Shown piece after piece: positions 36,768 through 45,129 of a DNA stretch of 64,000 nucleotides (positions are counted from its first letter, which is position 1; each line of letters begins with the position of its first letter). The stretch is from Oikopleura dioica (lineage: Eukaryota; Chordata; Appendicularia; Copelata; Oikopleuridae): contig OU015566.1 in assembly GCA_907165135.1 (NCBI GenBank), positions 3,660,501 to 3,724,500 of the forward strand, given 5' to 3'. The notes under the pieces were generated by a model that was not told the DNA's origin, did not search any database, and was given only the letters and a program-made list of their open reading frames with translations. The position numbers and the translations under genes were made by a program.

Positions 36768-37074
36768 TGTTATGCGCTGCCTTGCAATGGTGTATCAATC
36801 TTGCAATAAAAACTAACGCATATTTTGGTATAACGTATTTTGTGTTTTATTTCATGTCTTGCACATGGTATGAAATGAGAACGTTACTGATCTGAAGGAA
36901 GGTGTCTTCCTTATATACTGATCGCTGAGCCCCCAGGCTATCCTACGCTGCATCCCGAGCCATCCAGGTTCTTATTGGTTGATCAATTATGCACGAGGCA
37001 TATCGTCAGGATGGAACGAGATGCTCAGGCTAACCTGGGCACTCAGCTGCATAAACATAAGTTATATCATAACA
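36768..37074 (-). repeat. 3' LTR of the giant element, 307 bp
   Basis: Begins TGTTATG and ends CATAACA (7-bp inverted ends in the usual TG...CA form). Read on the minus strand it has a CCAAT motif, a TATATAAG box (36917-36910) and, about 60 nt later, an AATAAA signal (36851-36846). This is a complete U3-R-U5 order. It abuts a purine tract on the element side. The outer flank is TCCTCT; without the other LTR the target duplication cannot be tested. Confidence 0.9.
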
Positions 37075-37087
37075 CTTTACCCTCCTT
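37075..37087 (-). other. Polypurine tract
   Basis: On the minus strand AAGGAGGGTAAAG lies directly before the LTR's TGTTATG. This is the expected position and composition of the plus-strand DNA primer site of an LTR retroelement. It fixes the element's orientation and the LTR's inner edge. Confidence 0.85.
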
Positions 37088-37140
37088 AGGGAATCTGGAA
37101 GAGAGAGACAGGAAAAGAAGTACAGTAAATTTTTAACTGG

Positions 37141-37760
37141 TTAAGCCTCATTGGATTTGGTGCTCGATGCCGACCACTTTCGTCTGTTACGTTGGATTTT
37201 TCGCATTCGTTGTCTGGTCCCTTTTCTAGCCGGAGTTGGCTCCATTTTTGGCAAGCCGGGTTTGACCACGCGTTTGGCGAGGATGATAGTAGAAGCGACC
37301 GCTTTAACGCGGATTTCGATCGCTTGGAGTTTGTCTTGGAGTTCGTTTCTTGGCAATGCTATTGGTCGAAATGGGATCTGACGTCGACCATACTTGGTTT
37401 GGAAAGCATCCGTGAGGTATGCGATCAGTCGGTCTCTGGTTTCATGGAAGGTCATATGGGCGACGATGATGGTTTTTGCGATCCAAGTAGAACGCATTGC
37501 TCGGTTTCTTGTCTTGGGATTTGATTCAGAAAGGCGTCCAGGAAAGCGTCAGAGTTTAAGTTCGGGATGGACCGGTAGGTGATGGCGGAAGCGGTGACTT
37601 TATCGATAAAATCGTACATGGCTTGGACGGGCTGCTCATCACGAAGGGTCATGGTTCCAATGGGTATTTCGATTCCGACCATTCTTGGGAGGAGCAGCGT
37701 TTTTACAATTCGTCGGTTTGACGCGGCTTGGATCGTTTGGATTTCTTTAAGGATTGACAT
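37141..37760 (-). CDS. Element ORF: helical protein with basic tail, frame-broken
   Basis: Starts at 37760 after the acceptor-like GATTTTTAG, one base before ATG. The first frame (to 37452) gives a helical region with MYDFIDKVTASAITY. The following frame (from about 37500 to 37141) continues similar helical sequence and ends in a strongly Lys/Arg-rich tail (RKGTRQRMRKIQRNRRK). The two frames overlap by about 45 bases, so one protein broken by a single-base shift is likely. Overall plan (about 190 residues, helical, basic C-terminus) resembles the ORFs at 48.4-49.0, 57.4-57.9 and 60.0-60.6 kb. Function unknown; nucleic-acid binding is plausible from the tail. Confidence 0.55.
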
Positions 37761-37983
37761 ACTAAAAATCGGATGTTGGATGAAAGTGGCCTATTTTAAA
37801 GGAGTGAGCGCTATTCATAAGGCATAAAGATTTTGTTTGAAGTTCGAAATAATGGGTACAGACATAAATGGGTGGCAGCTACTATATTCTGGGTGTTTAA
37901 GTTGTTGTTTGTCAGGATCGAGCGGGATTAACTACGTAATTGGTTAGTGTTGGTTTTGTAGCGCCATCGCGTTTATATAGTAA

Positions 37984-38903
37984 TCACCTTTTCCTTCTAT
38001 TCCCTTTCTCTTCTTCCTCCGAGTGTTCGAGGAGTTCTGCGATGTAGATTTGAAGCCGCCGGGTTCCCGCGTTCACAAGTCTTGCTATTTCCTTGACTGA
38101 CTTTGGTCGGTTTATTCGGTCGATATATACGTAGGTGCTGGCGGCGGCGAGCGTTTTTGCTGAGGTTGTGGCTGATGGGGTTTCTTTGCTTATCAGGATG
38201 GCATGCGCTTCGATTTCTTTCGCTTGGTGATTAGTTAATCGAAGCGCAGCTGCTATTCTTTGGATGTAAGGTTTGATTCTGTTTTTAATGTGTGCGTCGA
38301 TTTTTGCTGTTCTGAGGAAGGTATCGAATTTGCGAATCATTCTCTGGGTGATTAGGGAGAGGTGCCAGTTGCCTGGCAGATTTCTTCCAAGCTCAGGTCG
38401 CAGTTCTCTTGCTTACTGGCCAGGTAGAGGCACGCCGCTATTGCCACGGGTTCTGCGCGATTTTGGCGGTGGAAGTACCAAGTTGTTCCCTGTTTTTCTT
38501 TGAGGTATAGCTTTTTGATGAGTTCGTAAGCTCGTAGTTTTGTATTAGTGAGTCCTGAGTATATCAATCGGGCTCCTGCTTCTTCGATGAGGTCTTCACA
38601 TTCCCGAAGGACAGTTTGTAACCTATTTTTCTCGCGGTTGGATAGTTGGGCCTCGTTTGATATGATGCATTCGTCCCCTGTTTCTTCGTTATTCCGGGTG
38701 AAAGTTTTTGGCAAGTTTTCGTTTGGTTTGATGGCCGTCACTCGCATTGATTTTTCTGGGTTGAGTGGTGGGCATCTTTCTCCTACGACAAGTCCGCATA
38801 TTTTGCAGATAAGGTCTCCTGTCACAAGCCTTTCGTCGGCTATGTGCTTTGGGCCATGATATGAGCAGGTAAAGGCGGGAAGAGAGCAGCCTGGAGCAGA
38901 CAT
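37984..38903 (-). CDS. TFIIB-like transcription factor, frame-broken
   Basis: Starts at 38903, one base after the acceptor-like CGCTTTAG. The N-terminus has a TFIIB zinc ribbon: Cys-Ser-Tyr-His, then GDLICKICGLVVGERC (Cys/His then Cys-x2-Cys), and a B-finger-like stretch. It continues with a first cyclin-like repeat (EPVAIAACLYLASKQENCDL). A frame break near 38345 separates this from the second cyclin-like repeat (38340-37984), which has the usual ...AAASTYVYI then VKEIARLVNAG pattern. TFIIB bridges TBP and RNA polymerase II at promoters. An element-borne copy could redirect host transcription to its own LTR (inference). The break may be decay or a sequencing indel. Confidence 0.85.
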
Positions 38904-38940
38904 TCTAAAGCGTGTTTCGTTACAATTTGGTAGTCGAATT

Positions 38941-39912
38941 TTACGTCCGCCTGATTTTCCATTGTCTTGACAGAATTCTATGAATTATTTTAATCAGGTA
39001 AAACAGTCCGCCTGTTGCTAGCGTTAGAGTGCCCGCTAGGGTTGCACCGATCATGGTACAGGAGATAAACGTTTTTTCCGTGAATTTGTCGACAGTACAG
39101 ACGGACTCGGATTGGGCACATGCGTGCTGTGCTTTCCAGAAGAAGTAACGCGGGTCAGCAGGATCATATCCAGTTTCCGCGAAATTCCTCGTCTCTTTTT
39201 CTGATAGTATCGCGTATTTATCAATTTTGCAGATAAATGAAGCTGGGGTCTTCAACAGTTGTCCTGCCTTAAGGAGGGTCGTCCAAGGTGTTTCGTGGTT
39301 GTATTGGTGTTTGAGGAGCACAAAATTCATAATTAGAAAAATAAGGTCAATGACGCACAGACTGGTTAGGAACAAGATTCGTTTCCAGTTCGTTGATGGT
39401 GTCGTGATGACCAGGCGATTACCTTTGTATTTTTCTTTGAAGCCTTGCATATGCCCATATTTTGAGCGGAGTTCATTAAGCCTCTTCAGTTGAAATGTCC
39501 AGCTTGGCCGGTCCTGGCGATTTGGCCAGACGATTAATTCTGTCGGTTTTGGGTTTATGTCGTGTTCGAGTAATCGCATAAGCTGTACGTCTTCTGCGGG
39601 TTTCAGGATAAGATGTCCGAGCCCCAGAGTGACGATCCCAATAATGACGAGGTGCCAAGTCCAAAATCTAGTCAGGTTGACTGGTAAAAATTGGTTATAG
39701 CAAACTGAGCTACACAGTTGCTGTTTGGTGCTACATCTGAATCCGCCTGAATCGTTTGAATAAATTTCCGTACCAACTGTTAATAGGACAATACTTCTTA
39801 CCAGCAAAGTTGCGTACCAGACTTTACCGAGGGGACCGAGGTGTGGGAGCAAATCATTGAGCCCAGAAAGCAGCCCACTTGCCTTTTCTCCGATAATTTT
39901 ATGTTTATCCAT
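38941..39912 (-). CDS. Connexin-like gap-junction protein carried by the retroelement
   Basis: Intact 323-residue ORF starting one base after CAGAGTCAG. It has four membrane spans with cytosolic ends. After TM1 (GKVWYATLLVRSIVLLTVG) the first extracellular loop reads FRCSTKQQLCSSVCYNQFLP. This is the connexin pattern Cys-x6-Cys-x3-Cys followed by Phe-Pro/Leu-Pro and Arg-Phe-Trp at the start of TM2. The second loop has Cys residues, then CTVDKFTEKTF, matching the connexin loop-2 region before TM4. Connexins form gap-junction channels joining chordate cells; they differ from innexins/pannexins in these cysteine patterns. A connexin inside an LTR element is not something I know of. Capture from the host is the likely origin; the ORF is uninterrupted while neighbours are broken. 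Confidence 0.9.
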   Translation of the reverse strand: MDKHKIIGEKASGLLSGLNDLLPHLGPLGKVWYATLLVRSIVLLTVGTEIYSNDSGGFRCSTKQQLCSSVCYNQFLPVNLTRFWTWHLVIIGIVTLGLGHLILKPAEDVQLMRLLEHDINPKPTELIVWPNRQDRPSWTFQLKRLNELRSKYGHMQGFKEKYKGNRLVITTPSTNWKRILFLTSLCVIDLIFLIMNFVLLKHQYNHETPWTTLLKAGQLLKTPASFICKIDKYAILSEKETRNFAETGYDPADPRYFFWKAQHACAQSESVCTVDKFTEKTFISCTMIGATLAGTLTLATGGLFYLIKIIHRILSRQWKIRRT

Positions 39913-39958
39913 TCTGACTCTGAACAGTTTAAGATTGGAGGGGCTTTAGTTCGAGAGT

Positions 39959-40171
39959 TTATGGAGTTCGGGTAGGTGCAGATGGGATCAAGATTTCTTC
40001 TTCGGGGGCCTCCCGATTCTGGGTTTTACTTATCCCTAGTTTTCGTTTGATCTTGTCGCGGAGAGGAACTCTCCGGGTCACCTGCTCCCTTCCCTCAATC
40101 GTCGGGTCAGCTGGTGTTGCTAGGCAAAGGCACGAGAGCCATTTATGCCAGAATTGCGGAGCGAGATGCAT
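39959..40171 (-). CDS. Element ORF: 70-residue protein, unknown
   Basis: ATG at 40171 lies 13 bases after GAACATTCAG. Has a Trp/Cys/Leu-rich start (QFWHKWLSCLCLA), a basic middle (RDKIKRKLG) and a Pro/Glu tail. No domain recognised. It sits between the connexin and a Gag-like gene. Confidence 0.5.
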   Translation of the reverse strand: MHLAPQFWHKWLSCLCLATPADPTIEGREQVTRRVPLRDKIKRKLGISKTQNREAPEEEILIPSAPTRTP

Positions 40172-40264
40172 AGTCTTTTTCAATCTGAATGTTCGGTATT
40201 GGACTCTCAGTTCCGATTTACTTGCGGTTAATGCGGGCTTAATTATAATTAAAGCTAAGGGATT

Positions 40265-41122
40265 CTAGCGATTAATAGCGCGTCTTGGTCTTGTTTGTAT
40301 GCCACCGTAGGGTACGTGCAGGTTCCCTAGTTTAGCTGCAAGCGCTCTGAAGGTTAAATCTTGGGTTCCGTCGCTGCTCTTATATTTGACAAGGGTATGG
40401 AACTCGGCAGGGCCACAGTTCTGTAGGAGAATAGGGTAAATTATTCTGAGGGCCGCGGCGTCTGATAGTGGTTCTTCGCCAGGTGACTTTTGCAGATCTG
40501 CGCAGAGTCGTCCGAAGAAAATGATCAGGGCTTCGCCTTCTTTGCGTTTTCCGTTTACTTCATTCCCCTTATTATGGTTTTGATGTTTCGCTGAAATACA
40601 TTTCTTCATTCTCTCGATGCAAAGCTCGAGTTTGGTTTTTTCATTCCTATTTAGGCCTTTCTCGAGGTGTGCAAACTCTGGTCTGAGAGTCATAAACAAA
40701 AGACGAGTGAGATCAACATCTAGAAGCCCACATTTTCTTGCGCTGTTGAACCCTTGTCTGTTTCTTGCCACATGTTGTGCGAAGCTGATTTTTTCGTTTG
40801 GTCCCCATACATAGAGCCGGAATTTTTCCTTGGCGTCGAGGTATGGCAAGTCTCGATCGTATACCAGGTTCGTGGTAAGAATCTTCCTCATCCGATCTAC
40901 GCATAGATCAAAATTTGTTTTCTCAATTTCGTCGAGGAGAGTCTCGTAACTCCTTTGTTCTGGTGTCAGTGTTATGAGAAAGAGACTTGTCAATTGTTCG
41001 TCGGAGAGCCCTGCTTTCCGTGCGTCCCGGAATCCTTGTTGGTTCCTCGAGACATGGTTCTCGAAAAAAATGTTTTCGGTAGGAAGCCATACGTAGAGCT
41101 GAAATGTGTTTGTGGAGAGCAT
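40265..41122 (-). CDS. Gag-capsid-like protein with duplicated N-terminal domain
   Basis: ATG 41122 follows GATGTTTAG by one base; 285 residues. It contains two tandem copies of a block also found in the element's main Gag and in the 59-kb Gag: (Arg/Ser)-Asn-x-x-Gly-Phe-x-x-Ala-Arg-Lys, then GLSDEQLTSLF or its second-copy counterpart, Thr-Leu-x-Pro-Glu, then a helix with Arg-Met-(Arg/Lys)-Lys. A C-terminal part matches the later Gag region (Gly-Glu-Ala-Leu-Ile-Ile-Phe-Phe-Gly-Arg-Leu-Cys). No zinc knuckle or protease follows. It is probably a stand-alone capsid variant, perhaps co-assembling with the main Gag (inference). Confidence 0.8.
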   Translation of the reverse strand: MLSTNTFQLYVWLPTENIFFENHVSRNQQGFRDARKAGLSDEQLTSLFLITLTPEQRSYETLLDEIEKTNFDLCVDRMRKILTTNLVYDRDLPYLDAKEKFRLYVWGPNEKISFAQHVARNRQGFNSARKCGLLDVDLTRLLFMTLRPEFAHLEKGLNRNEKTKLELCIERMKKCISAKHQNHNKGNEVNGKRKEGEALIIFFGRLCADLQKSPGEEPLSDAAALRIIYPILLQNCGPAEFHTLVKYKSSDGTQDLTFRALAAKLGNLHVPYGGIQTRPRRAINR

Positions 41123-41194
41123 TCTAAACATCATAGTGCTATCCTTTGGTATATTTTAATTTAGGTGGTTTCTGAATCTGTTGCAACTTCAATC

Positions 41195-41599
41195 TTATAG
41201 GGGGGTGTTGCAGTACTTGCAGTAAGGTCTGTTTGCTAGCCATTTTCGCAGGCACGCATTATGGTAGTAGGCGTAACAGCATGTCATGACCGATATGTCT
41301 TCAGGCAGGTCTTCCTGGCAGAGCCCGCAATCACTTTCGTACTTTTCTACTGCGCTTATCTTGATTTTCTTTGTCAGCATGAGCCTTTCCTCCAATTCTT
41401 CGCCTTCGACTTTCCTGAAGATGATTTTTATTTCAATGAGCGATCCGTCCGGTTCGAGGCGGAAATGTGAGTTGATGTTGTCATATTCTTCCTTCTTTTC
41501 AAGTATATTTACCGCATCGAGCAACGATTCGTACTTAACTTTATGTTTCTTTTCCAGCCAATCCTTAATTGTTATTGGGATGGTTCCTTTCGGCTTAAC
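41195..41599 (-). CDS. Element RING-like zinc protein, no ATG of its own
   Basis: The frame opens at 41599 directly after the acceptor-like TACTTTAG, and no in-frame ATG precedes the conserved part. It is therefore probably joined by splicing to an upstream exon. The C-terminus has CGLCQEDLPEDISVMTCCYA, His-Asn-Ala-Cys-Leu-Arg-Lys-Trp-Leu and CKYC. This is a RING-H2-like ligand order ending Cys-x2-Cys, with Tyr-Tyr-His around the middle ligands. The region upstream is helical and acidic. Overlaps the end of the next RING gene by about 28 bases. Likely ubiquitin-ligase type (family knowledge). Confidence 0.7.
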   Translation of the reverse strand, partial: VKPKGTIPITIKDWLEKKHKVKYESLLDAVNILEKKEEYDNINSHFRLEPDGSLIEIKIIFRKVEGEELEERLMLTKKIKISAVEKYESDCGLCQEDLPEDISVMTCCYAYYHNACLRKWLANRPYCKYCNTPL

Positions 41600-42039
41600 C
41601 TAAAGTATTTTCGGGTCATGTTCAATCTGTTCTCGTTTACCGGTAAGATGCATAGTGGGCAAGAATCCTTCCATATGAGCCAGTTTCGTAGACAATGTTG
41701 GTGAAAGAAGTGTCCACAGGTGGGTATAAGGTTTGCTGTTTTGTCAAATTCTTCCAGGCAAATGCGGCAGGGGTCGCCTACCTCTTTTTCCCATTCTGTC
41801 AATTCAATGCGTGAAAGTGAGTCTAAGAGTGCTTGCAGTTCCTCGCACGTGGCTCCTCCTTCAACGAATTGTTGCAAAGTTCTTGTTCCATCTGGGTTGA
41901 TTACTTCTAGGCGCCCTATTTTCTTCGGTGGTGTCATTATTTCTTCCAAGAAACATGGCAGTGTTTGTTCCTTCTGCCTTGAATTATGCGGTGATTCTTC
42001 GTTTTCAGTTTGTGCTGCTTCCTCTTGGTTCTCGTCCAT
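41572..42039 (-). CDS. Element RING-H2 protein
   Basis: ATG 42039 follows CCTGTTAAG by one base; 155 residues. Acidic N-terminal half, then a textbook RING-H2: CRICLEEF, Cys-Gly-His-Phe-Phe-His-Gln-His-Cys, Asn-Trp-Leu, CPLC. RING-H2 proteins act as E3 ubiquitin ligases by recruiting E2 enzymes. Intact frame. Confidence 0.88.
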   Translation of the reverse strand: MDENQEEAAQTENEESPHNSRQKEQTLPCFLEEIMTPPKKIGRLEVINPDGTRTLQQFVEGGATCEELQALLDSLSRIELTEWEKEVGDPCRICLEEFDKTANLIPTCGHFFHQHCLRNWLIWKDSCPLCILPVNENRLNMTRKYFRLSRKEPSQ

Positions 42040-42091
42040 ACTTAACAGGGTAAGTTAAGAGTGTCAGAGTTATCTTTTTCTTATTATTATT

Positions 42092-42866
42092 TTATTTTGC
42101 TATGATTTCCTGGCAAATTGGACAGGTATTTTTGTGGAGAAGCCATTTTAGGATGCAGTGAGTGTGGAAAGTGTGCCCGCACGAGGGGAGGAATGAACAG
42201 CACTTGGCCGCGAATTCTTCCATGCAGATGCCGCAAGGGTATTCAAGAGTCTCATGCATGGTGGAATGTCGAAGTGTGTCCTCGCGTCTTTCATATTCGC
42301 GAGTCCCAATTTCTTCAATTGTTTTTTGTTTATGTCTACGCTTCCCATTTGGTATGAGGTATCTTCCTTGGCACTGTCCCCGAATACCTTCTATTTCTCC
42401 TACCCTTGGCTGTGGTCTCATTTTCAATTGATTCCGTCCTTCAAGGTTAACAGAAGTCGGTGCCTTTTTGAAACTGTTCTTTTCTTCTAAAAGCCCGGAC
42501 GTCTTTCTGCCTGTTGGGTCTTTCGGTGGTTCCGTTGATGGAGTAGGCCCCGGTGTTTGGGCGTTTTCATTTGTTTCACCCTGATTAATTTTTTACTTTT
42601 TCCCAACCATCTAGGGCACTTACATGTGCAGAGGTTCGACAGTTACTAAGTTCCATCAAGTGTTTGATTTGGCTGATTGCCCTCTCGTGGTTTGCAACGA
42701 TTTTGAAGAGAATCTCTCCATTGTTGTAACCGGTCTTGTCTACCACGTCTTCTTTTTTCCATTTTCCTATTAGATCGATGAACTTACTGTTGCAATTCGG
42801 GCAATTCCAGGGTTTTCGAATCTCCTCGCAATTCAGGTTACAACCTAAGCAGCGAAAGCTAGCCAT
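42092..42866 (-). CDS. Zinc-ribbon plus RING-H2 E3-ligase-like protein, one micro-intron
   Basis: Exon 1 is 42866-42624, starting right after CGATTTCAG; exon 2 is 42580-42092. The 43-nt intron 42623-42581 has GTAAGT...CAG ends and joins the frames exactly (81 codons, phase 0). The N-terminus has a zinc ribbon (Cys-Leu-Gly-Cys ... CPNCNSKFIDLIG). The C-terminus has a RING-H2 (CGICMEEF, Cys-Gly-His-Thr-Phe-His-Thr-His-Cys, CPIC). This two-domain order resembles the RNF126/RNF115 ligase family, here 243 residues. A cis-intron inside a retroelement gene suggests capture of a genomic segment, or a need to keep unspliced genomes. Confidence 0.88.
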
Positions 42867-42915
42867 CTGAAATCGGGTTCAGGTTAAGATCGGTAACTCT
42901 GATTGTTCAAGCAGT

Positions 42916-43485
42916 CTACTCCCGCCGGGCGGTAATAAAACAGACTATTTTGAGATGCTTCTGAATGGTTTGGGCTGTTGCCAGAATTTGCGCTGTGGAG
43001 AAGTTCCATTGCTGTGCTACTTTCCTCGCCGACATTGGTGTTGGCGAAAATTTGTATGCTAAGTACGCGGATGATGCAGCAATTCTTTTCGGGCTCGCTT
43101 TGATGTTGGGGTGCCAGGCATGGTCGGCTATTTGTCTTGCCCGAGTGATCCAATCCGAATCAGCGAGATGAGCTTGTTGATCGATGTATTTTCTTGCAAT
43201 CTCTAGCTCGTTTTTGGTCTCCTTGTTGAATCGTGTCCGTACTAACGGTGCGGTTTTGTAAATCATCCAATTTGGGCATTTCAGCATTTCTCCGATCGCT
43301 GTTGTTGTTTTTGGCTCTGGCGAAAATTTGTACGCCAAATAAACTGCGCTGGTCACGATACCTTTTGGGGAAAGCTTTGGGTCAGTTGTCATTACTCGTT
43401 TAACGACAAGTTTGGCATAATTGTAGATTTGGTTCGGAAGGAGGTGCTTGTAGGATTTGAGTAGCTCGAGATGAACGGATTCCTC
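42916..43485 (-). CDS. Second TFIIB-like protein (two cyclin-like repeats)
   Basis: The open frame starts at 43485 after the acceptor-like CTTCCCTAAG and runs 189 codons without needing an ATG until 43392. It holds two TFIIB-type repeats. Each has a Ser-Pro-Lys-(Gly/Arg)-Ile-x-x-(Ser/Ala)-(Ala/Ser)-x-Tyr-Leu-Ala-Tyr-Lys core (43360 and 43100), followed by a Val-x-Gln-like helix-turn-helix. A small upstream exon (ATG 43578, donor 43523) would give a 38-nt intron, but its phase does not fit, so the 5' end is unresolved. No zinc ribbon is attached. With the 38-kb gene this gives the element two TFIIB-like proteins. Confidence 0.8.
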   Translation of the reverse strand, partial: EESVHLELLKSYKHLLPNQIYNYAKLVVKRVMTTDPKLSPKGIVTSAVYLAYKFSPEPKTTTAIGEMLKCPNWMIYKTAPLVRTRFNKETKNELEIARKYIDQQAHLADSDWITRARQIADHAWHPNIKASPKRIAASSAYLAYKFSPTPMSARKVAQQWNFSTAQILATAQTIQKHLKIVCFITARRE

Positions 43486-43715
43486 CTTAGGGAAGATTAG
43501 CTCTTATCATTTTGTTTATTTACCTTTATTTCCGGCTCGGTTTTTTGGAGCTAGGTTCGAATCTCTTGGGGAGCTCATTTTCAATCTTGAAAGAAATCTT
43601 ATTAATTCCGGTTTTCAGTGATAATTCCTTATAATCGATTGGTGTTTTCAGATGTGGTTGTTGGGTATGGTTGTAGGAGGGGGATGGTTAGCCCGGAAAT
43701 ACATATGGTTCAGGG

Positions 43716-43901
43716 TTATTGAAAGGCAGGTGGGAAGACTGTTTCGAAGAATTTGTCTACGTTTCCGTCTCCGATGAGATTCTCCGTTGGCATCTGGATT
43801 GGTTGTTCCCTTGTTGTCGGCTGGATTTGAGTGGTGTGTTGCCCGGGGAAAATTTGTGTTGTCTGAGTTGTTGGTCCCGGAATTGCTACAGACGGATCCA
43901 T
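43716..43901 (-). CDS. Element ORF: Pro/Thr/Gln-rich 61-residue peptide
   Basis: ATG 43901 lies 12 bases after CAATCTAG. Composition is low-complexity Pro/Thr/Gln with a hydrophobic C-terminus (DKFFETVFPPAF). No domain. Real gene status is uncertain. Confidence 0.4.
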   Translation of the reverse strand: MDPSVAIPGPTTQTTQIFPGQHTTQIQPTTREQPIQMPTENLIGDGNVDKFFETVFPPAFQ

Positions 43902-43922
43902 TCGGGCGATTTTCTAGATTGT

Positions 43923-44414
43923 TTAATTTCGGGACACATCTTGCAAGCTTACCTTCGGTGGCTCCGCGCCTACGCCCTGTCTGGGTAGTTTCTGTCGTCT
44001 CATCATGAGATTGAAGTACAGGTGTGCGAATATTGTTTTAGGGCTCCAGTAAGCCGGTGTTTGTACGTTTGCCAATCGAGGAAACACGACTTGCACTATT
44101 TTTCGATAGCCTTCCTCGTGAAGAGGTGAGTGACCGTGGCTTTTCATAAAGCCTATCGCGGTTCCCATTAGAAGTCCTCCTTGTTCTGCAGGCAGGTCTC
44201 GACCCTCGGACAATTCTTCGAGGGTTTGCTTCACTGCCTCTATCATAGCGTCGATCCCAATTTTGCTACCGAGGAATTTGTCTTGAGTTCCTCCGCATCC
44301 TTCCCCGAATGCTCTACCACGGTCAAGTCCCTTCGCGGCGAGCTCCTCTTTGGGCATTGCAGTTGGTTGATTCATGACAAGGGAGAGGATGTAATTTCCT
44401 CCGGTTTGCTTCAT
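43923..44414 (-). CDS. Element ORF: unknown 163-residue protein
   Basis: ATG 44414 follows AATTTAAG by one base. Soluble and mixed helical, with a Gly-rich patch (EGCGGTQDKFLG), a helix with MIEAVKQTLEELSEG, and ...AHLYFNLMMRRQKLP near the end. No family recognised. The frame extends upstream of the ATG but the acceptor position argues for this start. Confidence 0.6.
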   Translation of the reverse strand: MKQTGGNYILSLVMNQPTAMPKEELAAKGLDRGRAFGEGCGGTQDKFLGSKIGIDAMIEAVKQTLEELSEGRDLPAEQGGLLMGTAIGFMKSHGHSPLHEEGYRKIVQVVFPRLANVQTPAYWSPKTIFAHLYFNLMMRRQKLPRQGVGAEPPKVSLQDVSRN

Positions 44415-44716
44415 TCTTAAATTACTTTTTGTCAGCAAATGCTTTCTAAAAGACGTTGACTTGTTTAAGACGGAAGGAAATGAGTTCGGGGAAGTATTAT
44501 CCAGCTTTTCTCTTATCGCTGGGAAAGTGTCAGACATGCAGGTTTAACAGGTTTTTTCGGGTATCTTCCAGTGATTCTTCATTTTTTATTTTTGTGTACG
44601 CCTCTTCGATGATTGCCGGAATCGATTCTATTCCCGTGTTTACGTCGCGAGCGAATTCCTTGGCGACCGCTGGTTCTTGAACATTGATGCTCCCAATTTC
44701 TTTGATGATCGCGCGA

Positions 44717-45070
44717 TCAAAACCTTCTTTTTTGCCAAGGGCTTTTCAACTTTCTTTGCATAGTTCGGAATGCGATCAGCAGTGCGAGGTCCTTGGTGGA
44801 AGACAAAGTTGTTGTCGCTAGTCGTTGTCTCGGCAGTTTCGCTATTGTTGCTTGTTCCTGCCAAGTTTGGGATCTTAGCCATAGTTCGGCTTTCTGGTTT
44901 ACCAAATGAACGGCGTCTCTCAGGGGACGCTGCCATTCTTCTTCAGCATTGAAACCAATCAACTTCGGTTTCCCCAGGATTTCTCGTACGATAATTTCTT
45001 GGAAGGAGGAAAGCTTGATCGCGTCTTCCGCTGTTCCAATGATAATATTGTCAATTTTTGCCTGTTCCAT
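44717..45070 (-). CDS. Element helical family A, member 1
   Basis: ATG 45070 lies 5 bases after CTTTTAAG; 117 residues. Clearly paralogous to the ORF at 55893-56252. Shared order: Glu-Glu-Trp, Pro-Leu/Phe, Ala-Val, a Trp-Leu step, Ser-Thr-(Lys/Glu)-Asp-Leu, then Ile-Ala-Phe-Arg-x-(Met/Ile)-Gln-Arg. All-helical, no known domain. Duplication within the element is the likely origin. Confidence 0.75.
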   Translation of the reverse strand: MEQAKIDNIIIGTAEDAIKLSSFQEIIVREILGKPKLIGFNAEEEWQRPLRDAVHLVNQKAELWLRSQTWQEQATIAKLPRQRLATTTLSSTKDLALLIAFRTMQRKLKSPWQKRRF

Positions 45071-45129
45071 TTGTTCTTAAAAGAAGGAACAATTACTCAA
45101 TTTGCTCTTTAGCTTCTTATAATTCGTGG

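Noticed and set aside
38941-39912. Innexin/pannexin or retroviral envelope identity for the four-span protein
   Set aside because: The Cys-x6-Cys-x3-Cys loop-1 pattern and TEKT-like loop 2 fit connexins; no fusion peptide, furin site or heptad repeats of an envelope protein.
44640-44936. Separate 98-residue minus-strand ORF
   Set aside because: Overlaps the family A gene (44717-45070) in another frame; the paralogue at 55.9 kb confirms which frame is real.
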